Below the pieces are notes generated by a model. It was not told the DNA's origin, ran no database searches, and saw only the letters and a program-made list of their open reading frames with translations. From contig NZ_LT629971.1 in assembly GCF_900108565.1 (NCBI RefSeq), positions 248,001-312,000 on the forward strand: 64,000 bases of DNA, read 5' to 3'. Positions 63,187 through 64,000 of this stretch are shown piece by piece (the stretch's first letter is position 1; every line of letters starts with the position of its first letter). The position numbers and the translations under genes are program-made. This DNA comes from Mycolicibacterium rutilum. Lineage in GTDB: Bacteria > Actinomycetota > Actinomycetes > Mycobacteriales > Mycobacteriaceae.

Positions 63187-64000
63187 CTAAGACGCCAGCG
63201 TCCTCAGGCCGTCCCGATACGACGGGAACTTCGGCCGCCACTCGAGTTCCCGGGCGGCACGCTCGTTCGACACCCGCATCGACATGTCGAGCATCTGCGA
63301 CGCGGCGAACGGCGCGCCGAGTCGCACCAGCGCCGCCGGTAACCGCAGCGGGCGCGGTGCGCCGACAGCTGCGGCCATCGCGTCGAGCATCACGTCCCAG
63401 CCGGCAGGTTCGTCGTCGACGATGTTGTACGCCCGATCCTTCGGTACATTCTCGATCGCGACGGCGGTCGCCTCCACCGCGTCGTCGATATGGATCCAGC
63501 CGATCGATCCCGTGCCCGGCGACGGCAACGGCAACATGCGGCGCTTGAGCATCGTGACGAACATGTCGGAAGCGCCCGGACCGTAGAAGATGCCGTACCG
63601 CAACGCGACCGCATCGACATCCGCGGCGAAGGCCAGGTTCTCGGCGTCGGCCATCGCGGTGATCGCCGGATCGGACCGGTCACCACGCAGTACCTCGAAC
63701 GGTTGCTCCTCGGTGATCTCGCGTGCCCCGTGATCGGTCAACCCGTAACCGAGGATCAGTGACTGCGTGACGAACCGCCGCGCACCGACCGTCGCGGCCG
63801 CCTCGAGTATGTTCGCCGTTCCGGTCGTGCGCAGCGCGTTCGTGCGGCGCACGCCTTTGCCGCCGTAGCGCGTCGGCGGCGCGTTGCGGTAGCCGGTGAG
63901 CTGGTGCACGACGACGTCGGCTCGCTGCCCCTCGACTGCCCTCAAGAGTGCGTCACGATCGAGGGCATCCGCGAGAAGCGCTGTCGCACCGGAAGATTCG
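63187..64000 (-). CDS. NAD-dependent epimerase/dehydratase (5' end beyond window)
   Basis: An open minus-strand frame runs from the window edge to a stop at 63187, giving at least 270 residues. A short-chain-reductase/epimerase is indicated by NILEAAATVGARRFVTQS, the catalytic-type YGLTDHG region, AVALRYGIFYGPGASDMF and IHIDDAVEATAVAIENV; the NAD-binding GxxGxxG would lie before the window. C-terminal half as in extended SDR nucleotide-sugar epimerases. Substrate unknown. Confidence 0.85.
   Translation of the reverse strand, partial: ESSGATALLADALDRDALLRAVEGQRADVVVHQLTGYRNAPPTRYGGKGVRRTNALRTTGTANILEAAATVGARRFVTQSLILGYGLTDHGAREITEEQPFEVLRGDRSDPAITAMADAENLAFAADVDAVALRYGIFYGPGASDMFVTMLKRRMLPLPSPGTGSIGWIHIDDAVEATAVAIENVPKDRAYNIVDDEPAGWDVMLDAMAAAVGAPRPLRLPAALVRLGAPFAASQMLDMSMRVSNERAARELEWRPKFPSYRDGLRTLAS

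Overview
The window looks like a chromosomal segment of a high-GC mycobacterium, probably a fast-growing environmental (Mycolicibacterium-like) species. The evidence is strong G+C codon bias, an EspA/EspE-type ESX substrate, a mycobacterial proline-rich exported protein, and start/RBS habits typical of the group. The species cannot be named from the sequence alone.

1-10.8 kb: a truncated TetR regulator divergent from a small membrane protein across a striking palindromic operator; small unknown and membrane proteins; an NrtR-type Nudix regulator divergent from an ADP-ribosylglycohydrolase fused to a C-terminal dual-specificity-phosphatase domain; a methyltransferase; an overlapping three-gene unit (ESX-substrate-like protein plus two small membrane proteins); a NERD nuclease/UvrD-like helicase; and a PrpE-like phosphoesterase.

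10.9-35.6 kb: an accessory island. It opens with an intact IS21-family element and closes with a deleted relative of it in the same orientation. Between them are shuffled debris copies of the helicase and phosphatase genes, two broken genes (one split by an IS3-family insertion with 3-bp direct repeats), a TM0106-type RecB nuclease/helicase, and a compact set made of a HEPN-like small protein, a zinc-hook ABC ATPase and a MazG-like pyrophosphohydrolase. Divergent to that set is a HIT-PLD-SF2 helicase-DUF3427 giant. McrBC follows, then two modular proteins sharing an N-terminal domain.

35.7-41 kb: a lower-GC, clearly imported restriction-modification block: Vsr, a C5 cytosine methyltransferase, a DUF2357/PD-(D/E)XK nuclease and an McrB-type ATPase. 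This resembles LlaJI/BsuMI systems, and a small double-CxC protein lies beyond it.

41-60 kb: GC-rich metabolic DNA. Ketoglutaric semialdehyde dehydrogenase, 5-dehydro-4-deoxyglucarate dehydratase and two glucarate-dehydratase-type enolase enzymes together give a route from D-glucarate to 2-oxoglutarate. A peptide-family ABC importer, a TauE/SafE exporter, IclR and LysR regulators and two D-2-hydroxyacid dehydrogenases accompany them. Embedded in this stretch is a three-gene unit with a diiron-type motif protein, a ferredoxin and a ferredoxin reductase.

60-64 kb: a proline-rich exported protein, a lipoprotein of the phytase-like esterase family, and a truncated NAD-dependent epimerase.

The strongest candidate for an undescribed system is 21.96-29.30 kb: HEPN-like protein, zinc-hook ATPase and MazG-like enzyme, divergent from the HIT-PLD-helicase-DUF3427 fusion.
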